Part shown: in pieces, positions 12,193 to 19,788 of the stretch
Position numbering within the stretch: the first letter of the stretch is position 1
How the letters are laid out: every line of letters begins with the position of its first letter
From: Methanomicrobiales archaeon
Lineage (GTDB): Archaea > Halobacteriota > Syntropharchaeia > Alkanophagales > Methanospirareceae
DNA length: 29,637 nucleotides
Assembly: GCA_003160755.1 (NCBI GenBank)
Contig: QEXZ01000004.1
Location: forward strand, 1-29,637
Reading direction: 5' to 3'
Translations under genes and position numbers: made by a program
The notes under the pieces: model-generated
Told to the model about the DNA's origin: nothing
What the model saw: only the letters and a program-made list of their open reading frames with translations
Databases searched by the model: none

Positions 12193-13706
12193 AATATCCT
12201 CGCCTTTACTAACCCAGCATCTTTTTCAAGTTCCACGGTTGCCTCCGAGCCATCTATCGCTGTGACTTCACCCACCGCTATCTTTGTAAGGTCAATAAAG
12301 AAATCTTCCTTGATACGTTGTTGTTCCGTCATAAAGTCCGCGCCCATACTCCGCATAAGTTTACGCAAATCTGAAAGGTTCTGATCTGGAGTAAACGAGA
12401 TAGTAACAATATCTTCGGCTACGCTACGTCTGTACGTTATCCCTACTATTCGCATCTCTACTTCTTCTATTTTAGTGTAGCCCATAAACTTGATTTTTTG
12501 ATATAGCTCTAAATCCATACGTTTCTTGAGCGAAGCCGTGTAAACTCGTGCAACCGTATGGAAGAAGTTATATAGTTCCGTTGCTTTGGCATCCACTTTC
12601 GCTTGCGAATCTAAATCCATGCTTTCATACACATGTTCGATTGGCAGCTCGTCCCCGCTTGTCACGCCTGCCGCTTCTACTGTTTTGGTGTACCATGTCC
12701 CGGTTATTTTATTTACCCCGTTTACGGTCACGCGGTTAAATTTGGCTTCTTGTTTGTCTTCTACCTTTACATCGCCCATCAAATACGAATCAGGCGAAGT
12801 AATCGTAACCATTGTAGGCAAATCAAGATAAGTGTCTATGTCGTCCTCGTGTACGAAATACGCAACAGAATAGTATTCATCGTTTGCTGTTTTACGCCAT
12901 TTTACAAAGAAAACGTGATGTGTATATTCGCAGATTTCCTTTATTGCCTTCCACTTAGATGTTTTACTGTCAAAAATAAATGGTTTCTTTGTTGTCGCCC
13001 AGTCCGCAACGTCCCTAATCTGGTAGGGTTCTATTCCCGTTGTGCCTGTCCAATCCTCGCCACCAAGCAACGTTTTTATCGTGTCCGAAGGGTTTGTATC
13101 CTCATCAGTTATTCGGATAGATAGCTGCACAAATTGAGACGATAGATACCAGCCATAATCATAAGCATTCAGAATCGCTTTATCCGCTACGGTTGCGAGC
13201 GTGTAGTCGGCACCCGGGATAAAACCCAAGAAAACTATATTCTCTGCACCCAAGTGGTCGTCTGCCGTTACTATAAAATTCTTGAAATAAGTTGGTGTTG
13301 TGAGCTTGTCTATTCCCCCTGAGAATTTCCATAGTACGTCTTGAATAGTTTTTGATACGTTCCAGCCTTCGATAAGGAAGTTATCTATATCTGTGAAGAC
13401 ATAAGCATGTATAGGTAAAAATACTCCAGTGCCTGTAAACTCTACCGTTGCAGCTAATACCAACGGGTCTATCGCTACTGCCCCATTACCTGTGAATTCT
13501 ATTGTTGCAGCTAAATTTAACGGGTCTAATGCCAATACTCCGTTGCCTGTGAACTCTAAAGTTTCATGTAAACTTAATCCACCTGAATCTAAAGCTGCTG
13601 CCCCATTACCTGTCAATTCTAATGTTTCCTGCAAGCTCAAGCCACCTGAATCTAACGCTACCGCACCGTTTCCTGTGAACTCTACCGTGTCTTCGTAAGC
13701 CACCAT
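12189..13706 (-). CDS. Tail hub protein (baseplate/Tal-like) with N-terminal repeats (505 aa)
   Basis: The central region (about residues 100-440) has the features of a phage hub protein of the gp27/late-control type: a segment with SKWKAIKEICEYTHHVFFVK, then TITSPDSYLMGDVKV and the domain joint KFNRVTVNGVNK. The C-terminus (VGEVTAIDGSEATVELEKD) is a small barrel. The first 95 residues are five repeats of 19-21 residues built on EFTGNGAVALDSGGLSL, an addition I do not know from hub proteins. Placed after tape measure and distal tail genes and before the spike, it likely forms the trimeric centre of the tail tip. Confidence 0.65.
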   Translation of the reverse strand: MVAYEDTVEFTGNGAVALDSGGLSLQETLELTGNGAAALDSGGLSLHETLEFTGNGVLALDPLNLAATIEFTGNGAVAIDPLVLAATVEFTGTGVFLPIHAYVFTDIDNFLIEGWNVSKTIQDVLWKFSGGIDKLTTPTYFKNFIVTADDHLGAENIVFLGFIPGADYTLATVADKAILNAYDYGWYLSSQFVQLSIRITDEDTNPSDTIKTLLGGEDWTGTTGIEPYQIRDVADWATTKKPFIFDSKTSKWKAIKEICEYTHHVFFVKWRKTANDEYYSVAYFVHEDDIDTYLDLPTMVTITSPDSYLMGDVKVEDKQEAKFNRVTVNGVNKITGTWYTKTVEAAGVTSGDELPIEHVYESMDLDSQAKVDAKATELYNFFHTVARVYTASLKKRMDLELYQKIKFMGYTKIEEVEMRIVGITYRRSVAEDIVTISFTPDQNLSDLRKLMRSMGADFMTEQQRIKEDFFIDLTKIAVGEVTAIDGSEATVELEKDAGLVKARIL

Positions 13707-13716
13707 TTTACCGTGT

Positions 13717-13735
13717 CTTTCTTTTATAAAGAAAG
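13717..13735. repeat. Perfect hairpin-forming palindrome
   Basis: CTTTCTTT, TAT, AAAGAAAG: 8-bp arms with a 3-nt centre, filling the short gap between the hub gene and the gene upstream. It may be a weak terminator or processing hairpin in the tail transcript. TTTATA in the middle also resembles a TATA box, but the distance to the hub start (about 20 nt) is short. Confidence 0.5.
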
Positions 13736-13736
13736 A

Positions 13737-14117
13737 TTATGCTCTGCTTTCGGTCTCTTTTATTGTCAGTTGTAATGTATCCCCGTTTTCTACGTTCTTT
13801 ACCAGTGCGAATTTATGCCGCATCAGCATGTGCCCGCCAACTGCAAGCTGATCAAATACACCACACTCAAATAGCGCAAGAGTGCCAGAGAAAGTCCATG
13901 TTGCTATTAGCTTGGCTTTATAATCCGCTTCGTATTCAATAGTATCCGCAAGCATTCTACTACCGCCGTTTGTCGTTGTTTCGGCTACTAAAGCTGACTG
14001 GTCATTTGCCTCTGCGGTGTCGCCCGTCCCTAAAGCTATCCATTTAAATTCTGCTGCGTCTTCGCCAATAAGTATTTTCGCCTTATATTCAAGCCCGTCA
14101 TTTACTAATGTTGCCAT
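13737..14117 (-). CDS. Tail-tip or fibre-associated structural protein (126 aa)
   Basis: A beta-rich protein starting MATLVNDGLEYKAKILIGED, with IALGTGDTAE, TTTNGGSRMLADTIEYEADY and MLMRHKFALVKNVENGDTLQ. This set of segments recurs in small structural proteins in the tail modules of phages, from memory. A tail or fibre-tip location is likely from its neighbours. It follows a 39-residue gene after 3 nt. No enzymatic motif. Confidence 0.6.
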   Translation of the reverse strand: MATLVNDGLEYKAKILIGEDAAEFKWIALGTGDTAEANDQSALVAETTTNGGSRMLADTIEYEADYKAKLIATWTFSGTLALFECGVFDQLAVGGHMLMRHKFALVKNVENGDTLQLTIKETESRA

Positions 14118-14120
14118 CTT

Positions 14121-14240
14121 TTATTCCTTTTCACCCCCTTCGTTTAAATCCTCTACTCCCTGCTCCTTGATATTGCCGTTCTTATCCCTAATCACGTATT
14201 CCACAACCATGCCACTTTTTCCTTTTATGTTTTCTTCCAT
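14121..14240 (-). CDS. Hypothetical small protein in the tail operon (39 aa)
   Basis: Starts MEENIKGKSGMVVEYVIRDK and ends with an acidic tail. A strong ribosome-binding site (GGAGG) lies 7 nt upstream of the ATG. VVEYVIRDKNGNIKEQG looks like a beta hairpin. Its good initiation signal and position between two structural genes support translation. Function unknown. Confidence 0.55.
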   Translation of the reverse strand: MEENIKGKSGMVVEYVIRDKNGNIKEQGVEDLNEGGEKE

Positions 14241-14253
14241 CTTACCCTCCTTT

Positions 14254-14586
14254 TTATGCTGTCGTATCCTGAACAAAGCTAACTTCATAAGTCCAATAGC
14301 CCGGGAACCATTCTCTTTTTCTGAAACTGCTAATCACGCATTTCGTAAAGTTAATGCCGTTTATTGCCAACGTCTTCTGCACCCCTATCTTAGCTTCCAG
14401 GTCGGTTATATTTGAATAAGTCTCCGTGCTGCATCTGAAAGTAATAGAAAGTGCGGTTTCCGTTGTCATCTGTACCGACCGCTTGCCAGAGAGAAGTATC
14501 GTTTGGTTCACTATTGGATTGATGTTTCGATCAAACGGCTCGGGATTTATCAGTTCCACGCCATCGAATGTGACCAGATATGCCAT
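14254..14586 (-). CDS. Distal tail-type structural protein (110 aa)
   Basis: Starts MAYLVTFDGVELINPEPFDR, followed by a beta-rich body (LLSGKRSVQM, SITFRCSTETYSNITDLEAK) and an aromatic end (KREWFPGYWTYEVSFVQDT). Its place directly after the tape measure gene is that of distal tail proteins in siphoviruses, and the sequence looks like a compact beta domain. It starts 1 nt after the tape measure stop. The exact family is not certain. Confidence 0.6.
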   Translation of the reverse strand: MAYLVTFDGVELINPEPFDRNINPIVNQTILLSGKRSVQMTTETALSITFRCSTETYSNITDLEAKIGVQKTLAINGINFTKCVISSFRKREWFPGYWTYEVSFVQDTTA

Positions 14587-14587
14587 T

Positions 14588-16312
14588 TTATACCGCGTTT
14601 ATCCCCCTTTGCACTCGTAAACCTTGCTGATAATGTTCCATATCTTTCATAAACGCCTCGAAGCCGTAATCCCTGCTTAGATTTACAGTGTTAATTGATA
14701 TGGTATTCCCCCCATAAGATGCTGCCCCTGTCGCTTCGTTCCCTTTTGTTGCAAGGGCGATATTTGGCAGTTTTTTCTCGAATGTCTCACCTATGTCTGC
14801 ATCTGCGCTTTCCATACCCGTCGCGAAAGTTTCCAAGAGGGCTTTACCCGAATGTGTTAAATCCGATAAAGGACCTTCTTTTGCATCACTTCCCGGCAAT
14901 AAAGCCCTTAATGACCCCAACGCGCCCCTTAATATATCGGCGGGTCTGTGTATGATTGATGTGATGCCGTCTATCAATGCCTGCACCAGTGCCTTGCCCG
15001 CGGCTCTGAACTTATCCGCCAAATCCGCTAAATATTTCAGTATCTTGTCAAACAATGCCTTTATGAACGTCCATATCTCTTCCCAGTTTTTGATTGCATA
15101 TATTACAGCTCCAATCGGACCGAGCAAAAGAAGAATCTTATCACCAAACATACCCACTATATCCCCCGCTGATGTTATCTCGCCACAGAAAATGCCCTTT
15201 ATGAACTCAACCAATTTGCCGAATCCTTCGGTGATATATTCCGCCGCTATTGTCAGAACGCCGAACTTCTTTTCGAGTATGTATAAGATTGCCACTACCG
15301 CTATTACTGGCGCTATTATCGCGAGATAAGGCGCTATTGCCGCCCATGCTGCTGTTGCATGTGCCATAAGTGCGGGTACGCTGCTCCAATGAGCATTTGA
15401 CATCACTATTAGTAGAGGGCCTAAAGTTGTCATCGCAGGACCTAACGCATCCAGAGGTTCAAGCATCGAGCCGTATTTTAGTGTGAGTTCGGATATTGAT
15501 TGTTTTACCTTGTCTACCGTGCCAAACTGTGTATTAGCCGCTTCTGCGAATTTATCCGTTATTCCCGTGCTTTCACTTATTTCTTTTGTGTATTTCGCTA
15601 CTTCTTCTTCTGTAACCCCTAAAGTTTCATAGAACAAACCCATATCGCCATCTGCCTTGCTTATCGCACTTCTGAATTCACGTGTTGCGCTGCTGCCTTG
15701 AATACCTTTATCCGCAAGTGCTTCCATTACTGCTACGGACTCTTCCATTGATATATCCATTACATCCAGTTCCGGGGCGATATATTTCAGCATAGTCGAG
15801 AAATCGCTTAGTTCGACCGTAGTGTTCCTTGTAAGATGCGTGAACATATCAGTATAATCGCCAGCTTCCGAAAGTGATATATTAAATGCATTAAATGCAG
15901 GCACCATTATCTCTGTTACTTCTGATGCGTTCATGCCTATCGAATCACCGAGAGTATCAAATGCGGTTGCGGTAGCTGCTATTTCATCTTTATTGTTCAT
16001 CCCTGCACGTGTAAGCAAATCAAATGATGCCGTAACTTCCTCTATTGGAAATGTTACGTTTGTCGTTGCGAGTGTAAGATCGCGCATCTCTTTTGCGGTT
16101 ACATCAAGTTGGAGTGCTGTTTGTCGTATCGTTGCGTTGGTTTTCTTTGCAGAATCCGTTATCACAATCATACCGGCACCTATACCCGTCATTGCCGCAC
16201 CCGCTATCTTGCCTGTTTGTCGTGCTCTATCGCCTGCGGATGTTAGCCCTTCTGTGGTTTTATCATTTGCAACTATATCATATGCAACCGTTCCGAGACT
16301 GCCCATTACCAT
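14588..16312 (-). CDS. Tail tape measure protein (574 aa)
   Basis: The N-terminal half matches the phage tape measure core of the TIGR01760 type: GAAMTGIGAGMIVI, then LTRAGMNNKDEIAATATAFD, DFSTMLKYIAPELDVMDISM and KGIQGSSATREFRSAISKAD. A hydrophobic stretch (about residues 310-350, APYLAIIAPVIAVVAILYIL) is the membrane-active segment seen in these proteins. The C-terminal part has LPGSDAKEGPLSDLTHSGKA, typical of tape measures. By the usual rule of about 1.5 Angstrom per residue the tail would be fairly short. It follows the overlapping chaperone frames directly. Confidence 0.9.
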   Translation of the reverse strand: MVMGSLGTVAYDIVANDKTTEGLTSAGDRARQTGKIAGAAMTGIGAGMIVITDSAKKTNATIRQTALQLDVTAKEMRDLTLATTNVTFPIEEVTASFDLLTRAGMNNKDEIAATATAFDTLGDSIGMNASEVTEIMVPAFNAFNISLSEAGDYTDMFTHLTRNTTVELSDFSTMLKYIAPELDVMDISMEESVAVMEALADKGIQGSSATREFRSAISKADGDMGLFYETLGVTEEEVAKYTKEISESTGITDKFAEAANTQFGTVDKVKQSISELTLKYGSMLEPLDALGPAMTTLGPLLIVMSNAHWSSVPALMAHATAAWAAIAPYLAIIAPVIAVVAILYILEKKFGVLTIAAEYITEGFGKLVEFIKGIFCGEITSAGDIVGMFGDKILLLLGPIGAVIYAIKNWEEIWTFIKALFDKILKYLADLADKFRAAGKALVQALIDGITSIIHRPADILRGALGSLRALLPGSDAKEGPLSDLTHSGKALLETFATGMESADADIGETFEKKLPNIALATKGNEATGAASYGGNTISINTVNLSRDYGFEAFMKDMEHYQQGLRVQRGINAV

Positions 16313-16313
16313 T

Positions 16314-16487
16314 TTAGTTTCCCTCCTCCTTCCTCAGTCTTTCCATCTTCTCGTTATACCATATTCGCCAGAATAGCTTTTCATCCCAGTCCAAATCACC
16401 GTATTCTTTTGTGCCTCTGTTTATATATCGCAGAAAATCCCCGTAATTAATGCCTTGTTGGCTCGTTGCGAAACTGCGTGATTTCAC
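16314..16487 (-). CDS. Overlapping frame downstream of the tail chaperone, probable frameshift extension (57 codons)
   Basis: This frame is +1 relative to the 162-residue chaperone gene and overlaps its last 41 nt. It lacks an ATG before the final third; a GTG at 16487 is the only early start. It encodes QGINYGDFLRYINRGTKEYG followed by a tryptophan-rich helical part, like the second half of gpG-GT type chaperones. It ends 1 nt before the tape measure start. The overlap contains CAG TTT C, where slipping from TTT to TTC would join the frames. A fused product is likely, but direct GTG initiation is possible. Confidence 0.55.
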   Translation of the reverse strand: MKSRSFATSQQGINYGDFLRYINRGTKEYGDLDWDEKLFWRIWYNEKMERLRKEEGN

Positions 16488-16935
16488 TTGCCCTCTTCAT
16501 TCGCCCTGCTATACTTTCGTAATAGCCGAGTGTGACAGTCATCATATCTTCCGTGCTGTATTTATCGCGGTTATCTGCGAACCATTCCTTTGTCATTACG
16601 GGGTTTGCAGTAACCATCCCCAGTATTTCCCATGCTATTTCGTTTGCCTCGTCTATTTCCTTTTCTGTTAATGACCGGTTACCATCTTCATCTTTTATGC
16701 CGAGTTTTAAACGCTTTTGATCGAGTTTTGCGATTTTATTCATATCGCTATCACTTAAGGATGCCTTTATTGCTATCGTGCCGCCATTGTTATCTATCTG
16801 TATATCTTTGAAGTTTGTCTGAACCCGTGTTTCTAATAGCTCTATCTCGTGTATCCACTTATCTTTATCCTTAGCATCTATCTTCTCAAATTTTTTAAGT
16901 AGTTCCGCATCCCTCGGACTTATTTTACCGCTCAT
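16447..16935 (-). CDS. Tail assembly chaperone, gpG-like (162 aa)
   Basis: Located between tail tube and tape measure genes, where the chaperone of long-tailed phages is always found. The protein is soluble, charged and helical (MSGKISPRDAELLKKFEKID), with LTEKEIDEANEIAWEILGMV and YSTEDMMTVTLGYYESIAGR in the C-terminal half. Sequence similarity within this class is low, so position and the overlapping downstream frame are the main evidence. It would coat the tape measure during tail assembly. The start overlaps the 71-residue gene by 11 nt. Confidence 0.7.
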   Translation of the reverse strand: MSGKISPRDAELLKKFEKIDAKDKDKWIHEIELLETRVQTNFKDIQIDNNGGTIAIKASLSDSDMNKIAKLDQKRLKLGIKDEDGNRSLTEKEIDEANEIAWEILGMVTANPVMTKEWFADNRDKYSTEDMMTVTLGYYESIAGRMKRASEITQFRNEPTRH

Positions 16936-17140
16936 CAGTTTTTATGTCCCCTTCGTATTTCTCGACCGCAAGATAGATGTCATCTGCGAGCTGCAGTAAT
17001 TTAGTTGCAAATACCTTATCTTCTTTCGTAGAGTGCTTCTCAACTGCATTGCGTATGTCCTGTGCGAATTGTTTCAGCGCGAACATTGGTGGTTGCTTCA
17101 TTTCCGCTATTGCTTTTTCCAATCCATTTTCTTTCTTCAT
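16925..17140 (-). CDS. Small helical protein between tail tube and chaperone (71 aa)
   Basis: Starts MKKENGLEKAIAEMKQPPMF and is helical throughout, with AVEKHSTKEDKVFATKLLQL. The ATG at 17140 is chosen because GGAGGG lies 7 nt upstream; a frame extension to 17167 would overlap the tail tube gene. Position suggests a tail assembly factor or first chaperone component. No family recognised. Confidence 0.6.
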   Translation of the reverse strand: MKKENGLEKAIAEMKQPPMFALKQFAQDIRNAVEKHSTKEDKVFATKLLQLADDIYLAVEKYEGDIKTDER

Positions 17141-17153
17141 TCTTTTTCCCTCC

Positions 17154-17909
17154 TTACGCGGTAACATGGGTGATTAACGTACCCACATCTAAATCCTTCA
17201 CTACAAACGGCAGACTCTCTTCTACAATGCTATCCGCATCCGTAAAGTGTATGCCACCCTCCGTGAACCAGCAGTTTGTTAGTGTGATCTTGATGTAATA
17301 TGATCCGCTCTCTACATAGCCCACTAAATCGAAGTATTCACCAGGTCCTATTGCTGAGATGTCTTGCCTACTTGTAATTGCGTCTATACCTATTGTACCG
17401 CCTACCTGTACGTAATCAACCATCGTTGCGAACTCCACCGTTTTGAATACTTTCGTACTATTAACTTTCGTACCAGCGTCGCCTTCTGCAATTGTTAGAA
17501 TCTCAACTTGCTGTGCGTCGTTTATGTCCGTGCCGTTTAGAGTTAGTCTGCCAGCAACCGATACTGCTGTGGTTAGATATTCGAGCTGAATAATAGAACT
17601 CAAAGCAGCTGGATCTGTCATATCGTCTATCGTATTTGTACCCGCAGTCGGCGGGGCAACTCCTGTATGTAATTCCACCGCCGTGCCAGTTGTTGCCGTG
17701 CCCATTACCTTCTCCATAAGATCACCGTCTATTTGTATTCGCCTAATTGTACCCGTTGCGTCCAGAGCACCTGGTATTTTCAACTTGCTATACTTGCCAG
17801 TACGCACATACTCTGATATGTCCCGGCTGAATTTTATATCGCATTCCCCTATTGCTATCGCGCTTCCATCTACCGTTACTATCCCATGAACCCCTGTAAA
17901 ATCTGTCAT
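17154..17909 (-). CDS. Major tail (tube) protein, second copy (251 aa)
   Basis: A beta-rich protein starting MTDFTGVHGIVTVDGSAIAI. It aligns along its whole length with the 256-residue protein upstream: both have FSRDISEYVRTGKYS-like, TGTI-R, DGDLM, TNTI and a final LPFVVKDLDVGT segment. Such proteins stack as hexameric rings to form the tail tube. Since the tape measure and chaperone follow directly, this is probably the main tube protein or one of two. The pair arose by tandem duplication. Confidence 0.75.
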   Translation of the reverse strand: MTDFTGVHGIVTVDGSAIAIGECDIKFSRDISEYVRTGKYSKLKIPGALDATGTIRRIQIDGDLMEKVMGTATTGTAVELHTGVAPPTAGTNTIDDMTDPAALSSIIQLEYLTTAVSVAGRLTLNGTDINDAQQVEILTIAEGDAGTKVNSTKVFKTVEFATMVDYVQVGGTIGIDAITSRQDISAIGPGEYFDLVGYVESGSYYIKITLTNCWFTEGGIHFTDADSIVEESLPFVVKDLDVGTLITHVTA

Positions 17910-17927
17910 TTTTTATTCTTTCCCCCC

Positions 17928-18698
17928 CTAATAATTATCCGTCGGTGCCTCCGATAACCACGTTAATGAAGTACCCGTATCAAAGTCCTTCACTACAAAC
18001 GGAAGATTCTCAACTAATATGTCATTATTACCTACAATCAATCCAGCCTTTGTGAAGAAGCAATTGGTTAAGCTTATTGTAATATGGCTATCCCCATTTG
18101 AGCAGCTTCCTTCAAGTGTGAAATATTCCGCCGCCCCCAATGTCGTTACGCTCGCAGTGGCAGTTATACTCTCTACCTTCAACGTACCACCCACCTGTGC
18201 GTAATCAACGGCTACTACATACTCAAGCGTTTTAAATATCTTTGTACTGATTATCACATCGTTTATACTCATCTCGTATATGTCTATTATCTCTACTTGC
18301 TGTGTGCCATTTACGTCTGTGCCGTACAGTTCTACCCTACCTGTTGCGGTTACCGCTTTGGTTAGTGCAGTCAACTTAATAAGATCACTTGTCGAGTCTT
18401 CTGAAGTCATCGTAGTAATTGTATTTGTACCGTCAGTTGGTGGATCAATCCCTGCGTGCAACGTGGATACGGAGCCTGCGGTGGGTGTCGCTAATACCAT
18501 ACCCATCAGTGCGCCATCCACTAACATCCTATCTATCGTGCCCGTGCAGCTCAACTTACCTGGAAGATTATAATCGCTGTATTTTCCGCTTCGCGCGAAT
18601 GCTGCTACACTCCGGTCGAACTCTATGCTAAACGCACCTGCCGCTACCGGGACGGAATTGACTTTTAATATGCCATTTTGTCCTGTATAGATTACCAT
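17928..18698 (-). CDS. Major tail (tube) protein, first copy (256 aa)
   Basis: Starts MVIYTGQNGILKVNSVPVAA. Core elements match the second copy: FDRSVAAFARSGKYSDYNLP, GTIDRMLVDGALMG, a region with TTMTSEDSTSDLIKLTALTK, and LPFVVKDFDTGTSLTW at the end. One copy may form the tube and the other a specialised ring, for example at the terminator or tip, or both may alternate. It is preceded by a small membrane protein gene and then the divergent promoter region. Confidence 0.75.
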   Translation of the reverse strand: MVIYTGQNGILKVNSVPVAAGAFSIEFDRSVAAFARSGKYSDYNLPGKLSCTGTIDRMLVDGALMGMVLATPTAGSVSTLHAGIDPPTDGTNTITTMTSEDSTSDLIKLTALTKAVTATGRVELYGTDVNGTQQVEIIDIYEMSINDVIISTKIFKTLEYVVAVDYAQVGGTLKVESITATASVTTLGAAEYFTLEGSCSNGDSHITISLTNCFFTKAGLIVGNNDILVENLPFVVKDFDTGTSLTWLSEAPTDNY

Positions 18699-18710
18699 TT
18701 TCTTTTCTTT

Positions 18711-18869
18711 TTATACCTCCTTTTTACCACTCTTTGCTGCTAACAATGAGATTATCCCCGCTGCGCATACGCCTGCTATTTCTGTATGCCCCAAATGCAA
18801 TGAATATGCAGCTATGGCTGTTAAAAATCCAGCACCAATAACCTCATCTAAGCGATTCCATATCCTCAT
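18711..18869 (-). CDS. Small membrane protein, holin-like candidate (52 aa)
   Basis: Starts MRIWNRLDEVIGAGFLTAIA. Two hydrophobic segments, GAGFLTAIAAYSL and IAGVCAAGIISLL, are split by a short HLGHTE turn, and the C-terminus is basic (KSGKKEV). Two helices with a charged tail is the layout of small holins, but archaeal virus lysis is poorly known and no endolysin is in the window. The ATG lies 26-27 nt from a TATA box, so the mRNA is probably leaderless and may continue into the tail tube genes. Confidence 0.55.
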   Translation of the reverse strand: MRIWNRLDEVIGAGFLTAIAAYSLHLGHTEIAGVCAAGIISLLAAKSGKKEV

Positions 18870-18891
18870 GAATGAAAGTCGTAAAAAGGCA

Positions 18892-18899
18892 CATATAAG
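18892..18899 (-). promoter_or_regulatory. TATA box for the membrane protein and tail genes
   Basis: CTTATATG on the minus strand, centred 26-27 nt upstream of the ATG at 18869. It points away from the plus-strand TATA box 60 nt to the right, so this gap holds divergent promoters. Confidence 0.55.
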
Positions 18900-18951
18900 A
18901 TTTTATGGCATTTTGGGGTGTATTAGAATATAAGGGAGTGTAAAGGATAGG

Positions 18952-18959
18952 TTTATATA
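18952..18959 (+). promoter_or_regulatory. TATA box of the plus-strand island
   Basis: GGTTTATATACT on the plus strand is a near-ideal archaeal TATA element with purines upstream (AAAGGATAG). By the spacing seen at the leaderless genes here, transcription should start close to 18982, about 150 nt before the first plus-strand start codon. This is the only strong plus-strand promoter in the window. Confidence 0.7.
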
Positions 18960-18981
18960 CTCTCAATTATTTTATATTATC

Positions 18982-19105
18982 GTTACCCACGTGCCAACCG
19001 CGCTTGTCTAACTAACAAGAAAAGCGGGGATAATGCCCCCGGGTCGGAGATGTATGGCGAGGGTAGTTCCCATAGAGGCTGTCCATTTCGTAACCGGGGG
19101 TTAAC
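18982..19105 (+). ncRNA. Candidate structured RNA or leader element
   Basis: About 124 nt at 55% GC in an AT-richer surround, starting where transcription from the upstream TATA box should begin. CCCCCGG (19036-19042) pairs perfectly with CCGGGGG (19094-19100). Inside it GAGATG pairs with CATTTC (one G-T) and TATGG with CCATA. CTTGT and ACAAG form another hairpin at 19003-19019, flanked by CCGC and GCGG. The first bases GTTACCC can pair with GGGTTAAC at the end, competing with the long helix, as does GGGG-CCCC at 19026-19039. It may be an independent RNA or a switching leader. It matches no RNA family I know and is not a tRNA. Confidence 0.5.
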
Positions 19106-19132
19106 ATGGGATAAAAAAAGAGGGAGAGGGAA

Positions 19133-19312
19133 ATGGAAATAGAAGAAGCGAAGAAATTGAAAGCGGAACTTGAAATGGAAATATTAGAATTGATACAACA
19201 ATTCACTATAAAAACAGATCTGTATGTTCGAGAGATTAATTTATATGGGCAATTACAGGTAGGGAGTGATAAGAAATTGAATGTAGCTGTGGAGGTAAAA
19301 ACGGTGTTATGA
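19133..19312 (+). CDS. Hypothetical protein of the plus-strand island, short paralogue (59 aa)
   Basis: A helix rich in Glu and Lys (MEIEEAKKLKAELEMEILEL) followed by IQQFTIKTDLYVREINLYGQ and a last strand (VAVEVKTVL). The same pattern, with QFTVKTGLYLKEI, starts the 159-residue protein that follows, so the two are related. A purine-rich ribosome-binding site (GGGAGAGGG) lies upstream. Its stop overlaps the next start by ATGA. No named family. An internal duplication and coupled translation suggest both form one complex. Confidence 0.6.
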   Translation: MEIEEAKKLKAELEMEILELIQQFTIKTDLYVREINLYGQLQVGSDKKLNVAVEVKTVL

Positions 19313-19788
19313 GAAGGGAAGAACTGAAGAAAATAAAAGAGGGAAGCGAAGCCAAGATATTAGAAATACTAAATCAATTTACAGTAAAGACCGGACTATA
19401 CCTAAAAGAAATAAGTTTATTAGAGGCTCCACGGATGGGGCAACTTTATTCTGAAGTGGTGCGTGTAGAGATAAAAACTGCTTTGCCTGAAGAAGTACCG
19501 TCAAGAAGGGGCATAACAACAGAGGGCATAGAAAAGAAAGAACAAAAATTAAAGGTGCAGGGGTTCTATGATTTTACAGTTGTGCGCGATCACCCGGGTT
19601 ATATAGATGTACGATATAAAGGCGAAAGTATTAGGGGCATAGTTGGGGCGAATGTTAGGTTATTTCCACAAGATGAAGGTTATGCCATTCTTAAATTAGA
19701 GATAATGGAAAATGTGCCATTGATAACAACTAAAAAAGAAGGTTTATTGGAAAATGAGCAAAAAATTACAAATAACCGTATCAGATGA
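19309..19788 (+). CDS. Hypothetical protein of the plus-strand island, long paralogue (159 aa)
   Basis: The first 60 residues match the preceding short protein (helix, then LNQFTVKTGLYLKEISLLEA, then VVRVEIKTALPEE). The rest adds a beta-rich domain (LKVQGFYDFTVVRDHPGYID, RYKGESIRGIVGANVRLFPQ) with regular strands. No catalytic motif is seen. Being on the opposite strand from all neighbours, with its own promoter, it is expressed separately from the virion genes. The last 35 nt overlap the ribbon-helix-helix gene. Confidence 0.65.
   Translation: MRREELKKIKEGSEAKILEILNQFTVKTGLYLKEISLLEAPRMGQLYSEVVRVEIKTALPEEVPSRRGITTEGIEKKEQKLKVQGFYDFTVVRDHPGYIDVRYKGESIRGIVGANVRLFPQDEGYAILKLEIMENVPLITTKKEGLLENEQKITNNRIR

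Noticed and set aside
19036..19100. tRNA or tRNA-derived attachment site
   Set aside because: No T-loop consensus, anticodon stem or CCA end; the helix arrangement does not fit a cloverleaf.
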